Of a stretch of 64,000 nt of DNA, positions 19,117-27,518 are shown piece after piece (positions within the stretch are counted from its first letter, which is position 1; each line of letters starts with the position of its first letter). The stretch is from Clostridium sp. UBA4108. Its GTDB lineage: Bacteria; Bacillota; Clostridia; Clostridiales; Clostridiaceae. The stretch is from contig DFXM01000039.1 in the NCBI GenBank assembly GCA_002381695.1, positions 102,121-166,120 on the forward strand, read 5' to 3'. The translations under genes and the position numbers were made by a program. The notes below the pieces were generated by a model that had not been told where the DNA came from, ran no database searches, and saw nothing but the letters and a program-made list of their open reading frames with translations.

Positions 19117-19926
19117 ATGATATACACATCAACTAAAATGGGCAAAAATGTAATTATAAAAGAAGGCGTTATAATTGGAAAAAATGTAATCATAGAAGAT
19201 GATGTATATATAGATTATGGATGTATTATTAGAGATAATGTCCATATAAAAAAAGGAAGTTTTATAGGGGCAAGAAGTATAATTGGTGAATATCTAATGG
19301 ATTTTTATAAAGATAAAACTAATAAAGTTCATCCATTAGTTATAGGAGAGAATGCATTAATAAGAACAGAAAATGTAATATATGGCAATACGACTATAGG
19401 CAATAATTTCCAAAGTGGTCATAAGGCTACTATTAGAGAAAACACTAAAATAGGTAATAATGTAAGGCTAGGGACTCTTTCAGATATACAACAGCAATGT
19501 AGTATTGGTAATTATGTTAGTATACATAGCAATTGTTTTATTGGTGAAGAAAGTAAAATTAGCAATTATGTTTGGATATTTCCACATGTAGTAGTAACAA
19601 ATGATCCCACACCTCCTTCAGATAGACTATTTGGTGTTACAATAGATTCTTTTGCAATAATTGCATCAAGAAGTTTACTTTTACCTGGTATTCATATACA
19701 TGAAGATGCTTTAGTAGGAGCCGGAGCAATAGTTACGAAGGATGTAGCTAAGGAAACTGTAGTCGTTGGAAATCCAGCAAAAGAGATTTGTTCAGTTAGA
19801 GAGATAAAGAATAAAATTACAGGTAAATCAGTTTATCCTTGGAGATATTCATTTAAAAGAGGAATGCCTTGGGAAAATTCTGATTTTGATACTTGGTACA
19901 ATTCTTTATGTTGGGGAGGAAATTAA
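19117..19926 (+). CDS. hexapeptide-repeat acetyltransferase, FdtC/QdtC-like
   Basis: The 269-aa protein is dominated by left-handed beta-helix repeats of the form [I/V]-G-x-x-x-x (IIGKNVIIEDDVYIDYG, TTIGNNFQSGHKATI, KIGNNVRLGT). It ends with the usual GAGAIVTKDVAKETVVVGNPAKEI seal. These features mark an acyl-CoA-dependent N-acetyltransferase. With the ketoisomerase and aminotransferase that follow, it fits the last step of dTDP-3-acetamido-3,6-dideoxyhexose synthesis. A GAAGGAGA ribosome site precedes the ATG. The exact sugar (Fuc3NAc or Qui3NAc) is not resolved. Confidence 0.75.
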   Translation: MIYTSTKMGKNVIIKEGVIIGKNVIIEDDVYIDYGCIIRDNVHIKKGSFIGARSIIGEYLMDFYKDKTNKVHPLVIGENALIRTENVIYGNTTIGNNFQSGHKATIRENTKIGNNVRLGTLSDIQQQCSIGNYVSIHSNCFIGEESKISNYVWIFPHVVVTNDPTPPSDRLFGVTIDSFAIIASRSLLLPGIHIHEDALVGAGAIVTKDVAKETVVVGNPAKEICSVREIKNKITGKSVYPWRYSFKRGMPWENSDFDTWYNSLCWGGN

Positions 19927-19929
19927 AAA

Positions 19930-20340
19930 ATGTATAATTGTTCATTGATTAAGTTTAAAGACATCTATGATAAATATGGTCATTTAACACCGATAGAATC
20001 TAAAATAGATATTCCGTTTGAAATAAAAAGGGTTTATTATATAACAGGTGTTGAAGAAGGAGTAACAAGGGGACATCATTCCCATAGAAAATTACATCAA
20101 ATCCTTATTTGTCTTAAAGGTTCTATAAAAATAAAAGCTAAAAACCCTAATGAAGAAGAAGTTATTGAATTAAAGGATGCTTCAGTTGGATTATATATAG
20201 GACCTTATGTATGGAGAGAAATGTTTGATTTTACTGAGGGGAGTGTACTTTTAATTCTTGCATCAGAATATTATGATGAGGATGACTATATTAGAAACTA
20301 TGATTTTTACTTAGAAGAAGCTGTAAAAAGATATAGATAG
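19930..20340 (+). CDS. dTDP-4-keto-6-deoxyhexose 3,4-ketoisomerase, FdtA/QdtA-like
   Basis: The 136-aa cupin has the WxcM/FdtA family signature: FEIKRVYYITGV, the histidine cluster GHHSHRKLHQILICLKGS and the VGLYIGPYVWREMFDF strand. These enzymes move the keto group of dTDP-4-keto-6-deoxyglucose from C4 to C3, preparing it for amination at C3. It lies 3 bases after the acetyltransferase and 13 bases before the aminotransferase. FdtA (galacto product) and QdtA (gluco product) cannot be told apart by eye. Confidence 0.82.
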   Translation: MYNCSLIKFKDIYDKYGHLTPIESKIDIPFEIKRVYYITGVEEGVTRGHHSHRKLHQILICLKGSIKIKAKNPNEEEVIELKDASVGLYIGPYVWREMFDFTEGSVLLILASEYYDEDDYIRNYDFYLEEAVKRYR

Positions 20341-20353
20341 GAGGTGTAATAAT

Positions 20354-21463
20354 ATGAAAATTCCATTTGTAAGCTTTGAACCTATGCATAAAGAAATTGA
20401 AGATGAGATATTAAATAAATTCAAAAATATTTATAATAGAAATTGGTTCATAAAAGGTGAAGAAGTAGAGAAATTTGAAGAAGAATTTGCAAAATATTGC
20501 GGTGCTAAGTATTGCATTGGATGTGGAAATGGTCTTGATGCACTTTACTTAATATTAAGAAGTTATGATATAGGTGTTGGAGATGAAGTAATTATTCCTT
20601 CAAATACATATATAGCAACAGCGCTTGCAATATCTTATACAGGCGCTAAACCAATTTTTGTAGAACCTGATTTAGTAACATATAATATAAATCCTGAATT
20701 AATAGAAAGGGGTATAACAAATAAAACAAAAGCAATAATAGCAGTTCATCTATATGGACAACCTTCTGATATGGATATAATAAATAACATTGCTAAAAAA
20801 TATAACTTAAAAGTTATAGAAGATTCAGCTCAATCACATGGAGCATTATATAAAGGAAGAAAAGTAGGAGGTCTTGGAGATGCTTCAGGATTTAGTTTTT
20901 ACCCAGGGAAAAATTTAGGCGCACTTGGAGATGCAGGAGCAGTAGTTACAAATAACAGGGAATTATCAGATAAGATAAGAACTATCGGAAACTATGGTTC
21001 TGATAAAAAATATAATCATGTGTACAAAGGTACCAATTCAAGGCTTGATGAAGTACAAGCTGCTTTTTTAAGAATTAAGTTAAGAAATCTTGATAAATGG
21101 AATGAAGAAAGAAGAAAAATTGCTCAAAAATATATACAAGGTATTAACAATACAAATATAATTATGCCAGATGAGGTATATTATTCAAAACATGTATGGC
21201 ATCTATTTGCTGTTAGAACAGAAAATAGATATGAACTAGAAAAATACTTAAATGATAATGGAATAGGTACAACTATACATTATCCAATACCGATACACAT
21301 GCAAGGAGCTTATAAAGAACTAAATATTCAAGAAGGTACTTTACCCATAGCTGAAAAGATATCTAAAGAAATCATAAGTTTACCTATGTGGTATGGTATG
21401 AAGGATGAAGAGATTAACTATATTATAGATAGAATAAATAGTTGGTTTAAAGCGGGATATTAG
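20354..21463 (+). CDS. DegT/DnrJ/EryC1 sugar aminotransferase, FdtB/QdtB-like
   Basis: This 369-aa PLP-dependent enzyme shows the family pattern: IPFVSFEPMHKEI, a GCGNGLDALYLILR cofactor loop, VIIPSNTYIATALAISYTGA, EDSAQSHGALYKG and the PLP-lysine segment GFSFYPGKNLGALGDAGAVVT. It should transaminate the 3-keto sugar made by the neighbouring isomerase, giving the 3-amino sugar acetylated by the 19117 product. AGGAGGTG precedes the ATG. The upstream dTDP-glucose enzymes RmlA/RmlB are absent from the window apart from an rmlB stub at 26130. Confidence 0.87.
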   Translation: MKIPFVSFEPMHKEIEDEILNKFKNIYNRNWFIKGEEVEKFEEEFAKYCGAKYCIGCGNGLDALYLILRSYDIGVGDEVIIPSNTYIATALAISYTGAKPIFVEPDLVTYNINPELIERGITNKTKAIIAVHLYGQPSDMDIINNIAKKYNLKVIEDSAQSHGALYKGRKVGGLGDASGFSFYPGKNLGALGDAGAVVTNNRELSDKIRTIGNYGSDKKYNHVYKGTNSRLDEVQAAFLRIKLRNLDKWNEERRKIAQKYIQGINNTNIIMPDEVYYSKHVWHLFAVRTENRYELEKYLNDNGIGTTIHYPIPIHMQGAYKELNIQEGTLPIAEKISKEIISLPMWYGMKDEEINYIIDRINSWFKAGY

Positions 21464-21586
21464 TAGTATAAGTGAAAATGTGAAATTGAATGATAGAGTT
21501 AAATAAAAATACATAAAATGTTTTTAAATAATGTTATTTTAAAATTAAGAGTTAACTAGCATTAAATTAAGGAAGTGTTGAATTAT

Positions 21587-22717
21587 ATGAATATAATAAA
21601 TTTTATGACCCATATCAGAAATATTGGAGTTGACTTTTTTACGGGGGTCCCAGATTCTCAGATTACCCCCTTATGTAATTATTTAATTAATACATATGAA
21701 ATATCTAATGAACATATAATAGCAGCAAACGAAGGTAATGCAGTAGCTTTGGCAGCAGGTTATCATTTATCTACTGGTAAAATACCTTGTGTCTATCTTC
21801 AAAACAGTGGTCTTGGAAATATTATTAATCCGGTAGCCTCCTTATTAAATGATAAGATATATGCAATACCTTGTGTTTTTGTAGTGGGGTGGAGAGGAGA
21901 ACCAAATGTACATGATGAACCGCAACATGTTTTTCAAGGAGAGATTACATTAAAACTGTTGGAAACTATGGACATCGATTATATGGTAATTGATAAAAAT
22001 ACTACTGAAAATGAATTAGAAAATAGAATGAATCAATTTAAGTCTGTACTTGATAATGGAAAGAGTGTGGCCTTTGTAATAAAAAAAGGGGGATTATCTT
22101 ATGATCAAAAAGTAAATTACAAAAATAATAATTCTACTTTACGAGAAGAAATTATACACCATATTACAAATGTATCCCAAAAAGATATTATTGTTTCTAC
22201 TACTGGTAAGACATCAAGAGAATTGTTTGAAATAAGAGAGAAAAATGTTCAGTCACACAAGTATGATTTTCTTACAGTTGGTTCTATGGGGCATAGTTCG
22301 TCAATAGCATTAGGCGTTGCACTTAATAAGCCTAATATAAGAATATGGTGCATAGATGGAGATGGTGCCGCACTAATGCACATGGGATCTATGGCAGTTA
22401 TAGGAGCAAAGTCACCTAGCAATTATGTTCATGTATTGATAAACAATGGATCCCATGAATCTGTAGGTGGACAGCCTACTGTAGCTAATAGTCTTAATTT
22501 TTGTCAGATAGCTTTAGGTTGCGGGTATAAAGCTTCGTATCATGTAACAAATCTTAATGAGTTAGATGATATTTTATATGAGATAGACAGAAAACAAGGA
22601 CCCATTTTTATAGAAGTAAATTCTGCAATTGGTTCGAGGGACAATTTGGGAAGACCAACTACAACTCCAATAGAAAACAAAATAGCATTTATGGAATATC
22701 TTAGGGAGTGTAATTAA
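21587..22717 (+). CDS. aepY: phosphonopyruvate decarboxylase
   Basis: This is a thiamine-diphosphate enzyme converting phosphonopyruvate to phosphonoacetaldehyde, the step that makes phosphonate synthesis irreversible. It has the family N-terminus with DFFTGVPDSQITPL, the ANEGNAVALAAGYHL glutamate region, YLQNSGLGNIINP and the GDG thiamine motif near residues 258-260 with the downstream INNGSHESVGGQPT. A GTG frame opens at 21575, but ATG 21587 better matches family starts and follows GGAAG. It heads the phosphonate module; the next gene starts directly after its stop. Confidence 0.9.
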   Translation: MNIINFMTHIRNIGVDFFTGVPDSQITPLCNYLINTYEISNEHIIAANEGNAVALAAGYHLSTGKIPCVYLQNSGLGNIINPVASLLNDKIYAIPCVFVVGWRGEPNVHDEPQHVFQGEITLKLLETMDIDYMVIDKNTTENELENRMNQFKSVLDNGKSVAFVIKKGGLSYDQKVNYKNNNSTLREEIIHHITNVSQKDIIVSTTGKTSRELFEIREKNVQSHKYDFLTVGSMGHSSSIALGVALNKPNIRIWCIDGDGAALMHMGSMAVIGAKSPSNYVHVLINNGSHESVGGQPTVANSLNFCQIALGCGYKASYHVTNLNELDDILYEIDRKQGPIFIEVNSAIGSRDNLGRPTTTPIENKIAFMEYLRECN

Positions 22718-23434
22718 ATGAAAGCTTTAATACTTAATTCAGGAATTGGTAAGAGAATGGGTGTTTTAACAAGTGAACATCCTAAGTGTATGACAGAAAT
22801 TAATATAGGAGAGACCATACTTAGTCGTCAACTGAAATTATTGCAACAGTGTGGGATTAGTGAAGTTGTAATGACTACTGGACTCTTTGATAAAGTACTA
22901 GTTGATTATTGTAATTCATTGAAACTGTCTATACACTGTACCTTTGTCAAGAATCCTATTTATGATAAAACAAACTACATTTACTCAATCTATCTTGCAA
23001 AAGAATATCTTAATGATGATATTTTGTTGATGCACGGTGACCTTGTATTCGAACATAGTGTATTGCGGGATGTGATAAGACGAAATAGAAGCTGCATGGC
23101 AGTAAGTACAACTATTCCATTACCACCAAAAGACTTTAAGGCCGTAATTAAAGAAGGTTTAATCGAAAAGGTTGGAGTTGAATTTTTTGATAATGCATTA
23201 GCAGCACAACCGCTATATAAAATTAATAAAGATGATTGGAAAGTATGGCTTGATAGTATTATATACTATTGTAAAAATGGGGAAGTATCCTGTTATGCTG
23301 AAAATGCTTTTAACGAAGTGTCTGGCAAATGTAATATATATCCGATAGACTTTGATAATCGCCTTTGCGCAGAAGTAGATACACCTGAAGATTTGTTGTT
23401 GGTTAAGAGAAAGATTAAATGCATTAAAAATTAA
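22718..23434 (+). CDS. sugar-phosphate-type nucleotidyltransferase, possible phosphonate cytidylyltransferase
   Basis: The 238-aa protein is a NTP_transferase (GT-A-like fold) enzyme. It has the glycine-rich signature LNSGIGKRMG at residues 6-15, the lysine in SEHPKCM and a D-containing metal segment (LLMHGDLVFEHSVL). Relatives include LicC-type choline-phosphate and PntC-type aminoethylphosphonate cytidylyltransferases. Placement between aepY and the PEP mutase suggests it makes a CMP-phosphonate. The substrate is an inference. Its start directly follows the aepY stop. Confidence 0.75.
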   Translation: MKALILNSGIGKRMGVLTSEHPKCMTEINIGETILSRQLKLLQQCGISEVVMTTGLFDKVLVDYCNSLKLSIHCTFVKNPIYDKTNYIYSIYLAKEYLNDDILLMHGDLVFEHSVLRDVIRRNRSCMAVSTTIPLPPKDFKAVIKEGLIEKVGVEFFDNALAAQPLYKINKDDWKVWLDSIIYYCKNGEVSCYAENAFNEVSGKCNIYPIDFDNRLCAEVDTPEDLLLVKRKIKCIKN

Positions 23435-23451
23435 TTATAGGAGAGATTTCA

Positions 23452-24762
23452 ATGAGCAATAATAAAAAAACTGTATATATGAGTTTTAGTACAGATGTAA
23501 TTCATGGGGGGCACACATCAATTATTCAAAAATCTGCTGAACTTGGAGAACTCACTATAGGCATGCTAACTGATGATGTAGTAGCAAGCTATAGAAGATT
23601 TCCAATTTTAAAATATGATGAAAGAGTAAAAATAATCGAAAGTATTAAAGGAGTAAGCAAGGTTATCCCGCAAAAAAAGTTAAGCTATGCAGAAAATTTG
23701 CGTATGCTTAAGCCAGACTATGTTGTTCATGGTGATAATTGGGTAACTGGATTTCAAAAACCAATAAGAGAAGAAGTAATGAAAGTATTGAAAGAATATG
23801 GTGGGAAACTTATAGAATATTCATATACAGTAAATGAGGAATATGAGAAGTTGGAACTCAGCCAAAGAGAGCAACTTTCAATGCCTGATGTGCGTCGTGG
23901 AAGATTAAAACAGTTACTTGAAATGAAACCTTTAGTAACCGTAATAGAAGCCCATAGCGGAATAACTGGGTTAATCGCTGAAAAAACAACTGTGCTTAAA
24001 GATGGTAAAACCTATCAGTTTGATGCTATGTGGTGCTCAAGTTTATGCGATTCAACTTCTAAAGGTAAACCAGATATTGAACTCCTTGATGTATCTACAC
24101 GTTTACGAACAGTAGATGAAATAATGGATGTTACCACAAAACCTATCATAATAGATGCTGATACTGGTGGATTAACAGAGCATTTTGTTTACAATATTCG
24201 TACATTTGAACGTATGGGGATTTCTGCTGTTATTATTGAGGATAAAACTGGACTTAAGAAAAACTCCCTTTTTGGTACTGAGGTTGAACAGACACAGGAT
24301 AGTATCGAAAATTTTTGTGTTAAAATATCAGCTGGCAAAGCAGCATTAAAAACAAAAGATTTTTTCTTAATTGCAAGAGTTGAAAGTTTAATTTTAGAAA
24401 AAGGTATGGAAGATGCTTTAACCAGGGCATTTTCATATGTTAATGCAGGAGCAAATGGTATAATGATTCACTCAAGAAAAAAAGATCCTGCAGAAATATT
24501 CGAATTTTGTGAGAAGTTTAGAGAAAAAGATGCAGTTACACCACTAGTAGTTGTTCCTACTTCTTTCAACAGTGTTACTGAAGAAGAATTTGCTAAACGT
24601 GGTGTTAATATTGTCATATATGCAAATCAGTTGACACGCAGTGGATTTCCTGCAATGCAGAAGGCTGCGGAAACCATATTGACAAATCATAGAGCAAAAG
24701 AAGCTGATGATATGTGTATGTCTATTAAGGAAATTCTTACATTAATTACTGAAGATTATTAA
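23452..24762 (+). CDS. aepX: cytidylyltransferase / phosphoenolpyruvate mutase fusion
   Basis: Residues ~1-130 form a cytidylyltransferase-like domain with the HGGH motif at 18-21 and VVHGDNW. Residues ~150-436 are PEP mutase, which rearranges phosphoenolpyruvate to phosphonopyruvate and forms the C-P bond. The diagnostic EDK-x5-NS motif is intact at residues 263-272 (EDKTGLKKNS). IIIDADTGG and IARVESLI are also present. The fusion of the two domains is known in phosphonate clusters. GGAGAG precedes the ATG. This gene is the strongest evidence for phosphonate synthesis. Confidence 0.92.
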   Translation: MSNNKKTVYMSFSTDVIHGGHTSIIQKSAELGELTIGMLTDDVVASYRRFPILKYDERVKIIESIKGVSKVIPQKKLSYAENLRMLKPDYVVHGDNWVTGFQKPIREEVMKVLKEYGGKLIEYSYTVNEEYEKLELSQREQLSMPDVRRGRLKQLLEMKPLVTVIEAHSGITGLIAEKTTVLKDGKTYQFDAMWCSSLCDSTSKGKPDIELLDVSTRLRTVDEIMDVTTKPIIIDADTGGLTEHFVYNIRTFERMGISAVIIEDKTGLKKNSLFGTEVEQTQDSIENFCVKISAGKAALKTKDFFLIARVESLILEKGMEDALTRAFSYVNAGANGIMIHSRKKDPAEIFEFCEKFREKDAVTPLVVVPTSFNSVTEEEFAKRGVNIVIYANQLTRSGFPAMQKAAETILTNHRAKEADDMCMSIKEILTLITEDY

Positions 24763-24790
24763 AAAATAAAGTGTTTAGAAGGAGAGACGA

Positions 24791-25933
24791 ATGATTTACA
24801 AATCATTTTGTAGTACTGAGATAGTATTTACAAATAAAGAAAAGATGATGAAAAAACTTTATTCTTTGAATGTAGTTAATATAGTGATAGTGATGAGTGA
24901 ATCATCAGCATTAAGATGGAATATGGTCTCATTTATTGATAAGTTACAAGTCAAATGTAAAACTTTAAATGGTACTCTTACTTGGATAAAGATGGTACCT
25001 ACAAACCCTACACAAAAGGACATTATTAAGTCTCTTCAACAGATAGGAAATAAAGAAATTGACATAATAATTGCCTTTGGTGGAGGAAGCAGTATTGATT
25101 TATCTAAAGGCATAAGTGCATTTTATAATGTGAATAAAAATGGTATTTATTCAGCAGATCAAATCACAGATAGTATAAAAAATAAATATTATAAGAATGA
25201 AGATTTTATTGACATAATTGCTTTACCTTCAACTGCTGGAACTGGATCGGAAGTTACACAATGGGCTACAATTTGGGATGAAAATAAAACGGGTAAATTC
25301 TCTATTGATCACCCAATGCTCAAGCCAAAGATGGCAATAATAGTACCTGAATTTACATTATCTATGCCTGCAAAAATGACTCTTTCTACTGGATTAGATG
25401 CAATGTGCCAGGCAATAGAATCATATTGGTCAAAACATACAACCCCTGTGGTACAAGAGATAGCATATCGAGCAGTGGAGATAGTTATACAAAATCTTAG
25501 AAAAGCAGTAGAGCAACCAGATGACATTATTTGCAGGGAAAAACTATGTAAAGCATCAGTATTGGCAGGATTAGCTTTTTCACAAACAAGAACAACTGCT
25601 TGCCATTCAATATCATATCCGTTAACCATGCTATATGGAGTATCACACGGATTAGCTTCGTCCATTACTTTAGACGCAGTTGGTAAGATTAACAAAGGAA
25701 ATTTCAAAAATGATGAGGAATTGTTTGCTTTGTTTAGTGAATATGGTGGGATTAAGAATTGGATTGATATGGTTTGTGAAGGAGTAATTGATATGAGATT
25801 ATCTTCATTTAAAATATCAGAAAGAGATATTCCATTAATTGTTAATAATGCCTTTACAAGTGGTAGAATGGATAATAATCCTGTGGATTTAAGTAGAGAT
25901 GATGTTGTAAAAATACTTTTAAGTATATTATAA
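24791..25933 (+). CDS. iron-type alcohol dehydrogenase, probable phosphonoacetaldehyde reductase
   Basis: This 380-aa group III alcohol dehydrogenase has the NAD(P)-binding GGGSSIDLSKG motif and the PSTAGTGSEVT motif. In phosphonate clusters this family reduces phosphonoacetaldehyde to 2-hydroxyethylphosphonate. Metal-ligand positions read D203, Q207, H272 and H286. The usual second ligand is histidine, so Q207 is unusual and could change metal choice. It is the last gene of the module, 28 bases after the PEP mutase gene. No aminoethylphosphonate transaminase is adjacent, favouring the hydroxyethyl branch. Confidence 0.8.
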   Translation: MIYKSFCSTEIVFTNKEKMMKKLYSLNVVNIVIVMSESSALRWNMVSFIDKLQVKCKTLNGTLTWIKMVPTNPTQKDIIKSLQQIGNKEIDIIIAFGGGSSIDLSKGISAFYNVNKNGIYSADQITDSIKNKYYKNEDFIDIIALPSTAGTGSEVTQWATIWDENKTGKFSIDHPMLKPKMAIIVPEFTLSMPAKMTLSTGLDAMCQAIESYWSKHTTPVVQEIAYRAVEIVIQNLRKAVEQPDDIICREKLCKASVLAGLAFSQTRTTACHSISYPLTMLYGVSHGLASSITLDAVGKINKGNFKNDEELFALFSEYGGIKNWIDMVCEGVIDMRLSSFKISERDIPLIVNNAFTSGRMDNNPVDLSRDDVVKILLSIL

Positions 25934-26433
25934 TGAGGACTTGCTATATAGCCGAATTCTATGAAGATACTTTCAAAGCAAAAAATCAATTATACTAAAT
26001 AAGCACATGTAATATTACAGAAATATATTGAGTTCATTCATTGCTTAGAGGATGAATTATAGGAAATGTTGATTTTTTATATTGTTTTTAAAAAGTTTAG
26101 AATATTGTAAGTGCTAAGGTGTATTTATAATGAAAACTTATTTAGTAACTGGTGGAGCCGGTTTTAACGATTCAAATTTTATGTATTACATATTTAAAAA
26201 GTATTCTGATGATTAAGTTTCAAACCAAATTGCATTACTGCAATTAATCAAGTGGAAGTAGCATATTCTTTATAGTTGTTTTAAATAAATGTAAAATTAT
26301 TAATAGGATAATACTTGTTTTTTCCTAAGTTTTTTAGGGTAAGAAAATTATACTTCAAGGATTTGCATTATCAACTATTCATTTTTAGAAACTATAATAT
26401 GTAAATCGCTAAAGTTTTATAATTATTGTTAAT
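25934..26433. other. decayed spacer after the phosphonate module
   Basis: About 500 bases with no intact gene. It contains the rmlB stub at 26130-26216 and a stretch (26057-26104) resembling 18735-18778. It is rich in stops in all frames. It marks the transition from intact biosynthetic genes to a zone of gene remnants. Confidence 0.5.
26130..26216 (+). pseudogene. 5' remnant of rmlB (dTDP-glucose 4,6-dehydratase)
   Basis: A 28-codon frame begins MKTYLVTGGAGF and continues NDSNFMYYIFKKYSDD before a stop. This matches the N-terminal NAD-binding segment of RmlB (usual pattern TGGAGFIGSNF), with the second glycine lost. Nothing of the remaining ~300 residues is visible. RmlB makes dTDP-4-keto-6-deoxyglucose, the precursor needed by the FdtA/FdtB-like enzymes at 19930-21463. 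The relic suggests the full pathway once sat here. Confidence 0.65.
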
Positions 26434-26979
26434 TTGTATGATACATCGTTTCTAGATGAAGCAAGAACTTTCTATATAAATGTAGATGGCTTTGAGAATT
26501 TTCCTATTGTTACAATGGGGAGAAAAAGCTATATAGTAAGTGCAAATATAGAGGCAGGCATAATAGGGGTTTCGACTAGTTTAATAATTGGTAATTTTTG
26601 TGCGATAGCACATAGCGTAAACTTTTTAATAAATCTTAATCATGATTATTTATATGCTTCTACATATCCTATATTTAATTTCTGTACAGAGTGGAAGCAA
26701 GATGAAAACATTAAGAAGGGTCAAATAATAGCAGGGAATGATGTTTGGATTGGGAGAAATGCTACCATTTTAGATGGTATAACAATAGGTAATGGAGCAG
26801 TAATTGTTGCAAATTTCGTTATTACAAAGGATGCCCCACCTTATACTATTATAGCTGAAAATCCAGCAAAGATTAAAAAATACAGATTTTCAGATGATAT
26901 CATAATTAAATTGAATACGATAAAGTGGTGGTATTGGGATTGTGAAAAGATTTTAAAAAAACAAAGATTTTTTTACTAG
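26434..26979 (+). CDS. CatB-like hexapeptide acetyltransferase, possibly 5'-truncated
   Basis: The 181-aa frame encodes a xenobiotic-acetyltransferase-type beta-helix protein: LIIGNFCAIAHSVNFLINLNHD, then GNDVWIGRNATILDGITIGNGAVIVANFVITKD and PAKIKKYRFSDDII near the end. It probably O-acetylated a sugar. The frame has no ATG and no ribosome site before the TTG at 26434. The first ~15 residues look abnormal, so the 5' end may be lost. It sits among pseudogenes and may itself be inactive. Confidence 0.55.
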   Translation: MYDTSFLDEARTFYINVDGFENFPIVTMGRKSYIVSANIEAGIIGVSTSLIIGNFCAIAHSVNFLINLNHDYLYASTYPIFNFCTEWKQDENIKKGQIIAGNDVWIGRNATILDGITIGNGAVIVANFVITKDAPPYTIIAENPAKIKKYRFSDDIIIKLNTIKWWYWDCEKILKKQRFFY

Positions 26980-26987
26980 GTACTCTA

Positions 26988-27434
26988 TGGATAATATTGA
27001 TAAATTATATGAAGAAGTTCTTAGGAACAATTTTAATAATGTAAATAATATATGAGTTTACAGAAATAGAAAACAAATATCTATTTATCCTTGACTTTAA
27101 ATCATCTTATGGTATATGGAAAAAGGTTATAGAGGAATTTGTTTTAAAATACTCATCAGAGGATGATATAGTATTAATATTATATTTAGATAATATTAAT
27201 TTATATGATAATGAAATAAAATGTATTGTAGAAATAATGAGTGAAAAACAAAATCCACCAATCATTTGTGTAGAAATAAAAAGAGATTTTCCTGATGAAT
27301 TGCAGTTGTTAAAATTAGTAAAGTATCATATATCAAATAGAGATATTATATCAGCGGAAATGATAGATTATTCTTATGACTATAGTATAAAAATAATATC
27401 AGGAATGAAAAGTAAAGTTTTTAATAATGATTGA
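26988..27434 (+). pseudogene. frameshifted glycosyltransferase/TPR-protein fragment
   Basis: A short frame starting at ATG 26988 (MDNIDKLYEEVLRNNFNN) stops at about 27056. The reading then continues in another frame, open from 27045 to 27434, with YEFTEIENKYLFILDFKSSYG, EDDIVLILYLDNI and VKYHISNRDIISAEMIDYSYDY. The second part reads like the C-terminal region of clostridial glycosyltransferase-TPR proteins, although I cannot name the family. A single frameshift joins the two pieces. No start is credible for the second piece alone. Confidence 0.5.
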
Positions 27435-27518
27435 AAATAATGTTTTTTGAATTTCACATGATTTTAAAAGTAACACTAATGTATTAATGTAATCAAAATA
27501 TGTAATAGGAACGAAATT

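Noticed and set aside
25309..25989. A 226-codon open frame on the minus strand opposite the dehydrogenase
   Set aside because: It is the shadow of a gene with clear conserved motifs on the + strand. There is no ribosome site or family resemblance.
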